Shown here: in pieces, positions 4,625-5,284 of the stretch
Layout of the letters: the number at the start of each line of letters is the position of its first letter
How positions within the stretch are numbered: position 1 is the stretch's first letter
Source of the DNA: Acidobacteriota bacterium
GTDB taxonomy: Bacteria > Acidobacteriota > Terriglobia > UBA7540
Direction of reading: 5' to 3'
DNA: 5,284 nucleotides
Assembly (NCBI GenBank): GCA_021786455.1
Contig: JAJYNF010000229.1
Coordinates: 1 to 5,284, forward strand
Notes under the pieces: model-generated
What the model saw: only the letters and a program-made list of their open reading frames with translations
Database searches by the model: none
What the model was told of the DNA's origin: nothing
Position numbers and translations under genes: made by a program

Positions 4625-4983
4625 TTTCGCTTCCCCTGGTTAACCCGATCCAGAACTTTCGTGAGGTCTTCTGCGGGTAGGCCCTTTTCAGCCATCTCCA
4701 CAACCCTCCGAAGTGCGAATCCGTAAGCTGGATTAGATGCTGATATACGTTTCAGGTCTTCAATAGGAGGACGGGCATCATAAGCTCTCAATTCCTCAAC
4801 AGTCGTTTCAAGGGCCTTGGCGATCTTCGGTAACAAGTCGTCAGACGGAAACCGCCGGCCTAACTCCACATCCGAAAGAAAAGCGGCAGATACACTCACT
4901 TTCCTAGCAAGTTCGCGCAGGGAGATGTCCTTTTTCTCTCTACGTTCTCGAATGAATTGTCCAAGCGTTTTGATAGTGGGCAT
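4621..4983 (-). CDS. XRE-family transcriptional repressor
   Basis: The protein is 120 residues with an HTH_3/XRE domain at about 7-66: LGQFIRERREKKDISLRELA, then KVSVSAAFLSDVELGRRFPS containing the recognition helix, and KIAKALETTVEEL. The C-terminal part (74-118) is helical and charged and may dimerise or be the target of the protease. It forms a repressor/protease pair with the overlapping ImmA-like gene, an arrangement known from integrative elements, phage-like switches and the DdrO/IrrE stress response. A perfect inverted repeat lies just upstream of its start, so it is probably autoregulated. The ATG has no Shine-Dalgarno site, and the predicted promoter would start transcription within a few bases of it, suggesting a leaderless message. 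A toxin-antitoxin role is less likely because the partner is an ImmA-type protease. Confidence 0.9.
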   Translation of the reverse strand: MPTIKTLGQFIRERREKKDISLRELARKVSVSAAFLSDVELGRRFPSDDLLPKIAKALETTVEELRAYDARPPIEDLKRISASNPAYGFALRRVVEMAEKGLPAEDLTKVLDRVNQGKRK

Positions 4984-4987
4984 CGTC

Positions 4988-5008
4988 TGTAAGCTTATTC
5001 AGCTTACA
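4988..5008. promoter_or_regulatory. Perfect inverted repeat, putative operator of the XRE repressor
   Basis: TGTAAGCT (4988-4995) and AGCTTACA (5001-5008) are perfect 8-bp arms around TATTC, centred about 15 bases upstream of the XRE start codon. The repeat covers the predicted -10 box and part of the spacer. A near copy lies in the Ubl promoter at 3876-3897. Confidence 0.75.
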
Positions 5009-5020
5009 CATGCGAGTCAA
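4992..5020 (-). promoter_or_regulatory. Putative promoter of the XRE-protease unit
   Basis: TTGACT (5020-5015) is separated by 17 bases from TAAGCT (4997-4992). The -35 is identical to that of the Ubl promoter; the -10 is poor. The predicted transcription start would fall only a few bases before the ATG at 4983, in keeping with the absence of a ribosome binding site. Confidence 0.5.
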
Positions 5021-5032
5021 GAGAAATGCTGA

Positions 5033-5254
5033 CTTTGAATCAAGCACGGGCCTGGTCACCCTCCGAAGAAAGTTGAAGCGTGCTTGTTATACTTGGCCAC
5101 ACGGCCGCAATCTCCTTGGCCGCGGTTGCAAATACTCGATTAAACCGGGTCAGCCCTCGAAGGTGTCCTAGCTTCCGTTGGAGGTTGAGCGACGGTTCTC
5201 TGACCCGATTCGGATAGAATCGGGTTGGGAAAATCTCAAAAAAGGAGAACCGTC
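5033..5254 (+). other. Hairpin-rich noncoding leader before the right-edge gene
   Basis: No convincing coding frame is seen here. The stretch is dense in inverted repeats: CAAGCACG (5041-5048) with CGTGCTTG (5079-5086), GGCC-acac-GGCC around 5096-5107, and the nested hairpin at 5190-5255. An extended -10 motif TGT-TATACT (5085-5093) could start a plus-strand RNA of about 160 bases before the GTG. This could be an insertion-sequence end, a structured 5' leader, or a small RNA. The IS110 family carries a structured bridge RNA next to its recombinase gene, but the family of the downstream gene cannot be established. Confidence 0.4.
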
Positions 5255-5255
5255 G
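5190..5255 (+). repeat. Nested perfect hairpins that would sequester a ribosome binding site
   Basis: Outer arms CGACGGTTCTC (5190-5200) and GAGAACCGTCG (5245-5255) are a perfect 11-bp match. Inside them ACCCGATTC (5203-5211) and GAATCGGGT (5217-5225) form a perfect 9-bp stem with loop GGATA. The right outer arm includes part of the AAGGAG ribosome binding site (5242-5247) and the G of the GTG start, so folding of the RNA would block translation. Confidence 0.8.
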
Positions 5256-5284
5256 TGGAGAAACGATATCACATTGTGGGTAAG
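5255..5284 (+). CDS. First ten codons of an unidentified gene (partial, possibly a transposase)
   Basis: GTG at 5255 follows AAGGAG (5242-5247) at seven bases and opens a frame reading VEKRYHIVGK (initiator Met expected) to the window edge. Ten residues are too few to assign a family. The position behind a repeat-rich leader suggests a mobile-element gene, but this is a guess. The ribosome binding site and start lie in the base of a long hairpin. Confidence 0.5.
   Translation, partial: MEKRYHIVGK

Noticed and set aside
4621..4983. XRE and metallopeptidase genes as a toxin-antitoxin pair
   Set aside because: The partner is a clear ImmA/IrrE-type HEAGH peptidase, without a RES, HipA or other toxin domain, and the shared operator favours a repressor/protease switch.
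1..5284. CRISPR array
   Set aside because: No regularly spaced repeat units of 20-40 bases were seen anywhere in the window.

Overview
This is a bacterial accessory region of moderate GC content (clearly above 50%, not counted exactly), with AGGAG-type ribosome binding sites and sigma70-like promoters. The genus cannot be named from the sequence. The window is framed by mobile-DNA signals. On the left is the 5' end of an IS3-type orfA with its terminal repeat (1-206), followed by a minus-strand 3' fragment of a tRNA-Gln gene (about 315-364), which looks like an integration scar. On the right is a hairpin-rich leader feeding a GTG-started gene cut off by the window edge (5033-5284).

The centre holds six minus-strand genes in two transcription units. 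The upstream unit (4983-3914) is an XRE-type repressor overlapping by 4 bases an ImmA/IrrE-type HEAGH metallopeptidase. The downstream unit (3800-1335) is a compact ubiquitin-like conjugation operon: a 76-residue multiubiquitin-type Ubl, an E2-fold protein of the prokaryotic E2 family E type, a fused JAB/JAMM peptidase plus ThiF/E1 adenylyltransferase, and a DUF3892-like protein. Related Ubl/E2/E1/JAB operons are known from comparative genomics, and other bacterial Ubl systems (Bil) act in phage defence. This version stands out because the E2 has no cysteine near the usual active site, the E1 cysteines look mostly zinc-binding or buried, and the Ubl does not end in GG.

The two units appear to be wired together. 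A perfect inverted repeat, TGTAAGC-N7-GCTTACA, lies over the predicted repressor promoter. A near copy, TGTAAGC-N8-GCTGACA, fills the spacer of the Ubl promoter (TTGACT-N17-TACACT). The simplest reading is that the XRE protein represses both itself and the Ubl operon, and that the ImmA-like protease relieves repression under stress or infection. This is inference, but it is drawn from matching DNA sites.

The left part (about 370-1334) has a plus-strand gene for a small protein with a hydrophobic segment and a winged-helix-like C terminus (572-931). It also has a previously unlisted 54-residue single-pass membrane protein on the minus strand (1057-1221), just downstream of the DUF3892 gene and possibly part of the same accessory module.
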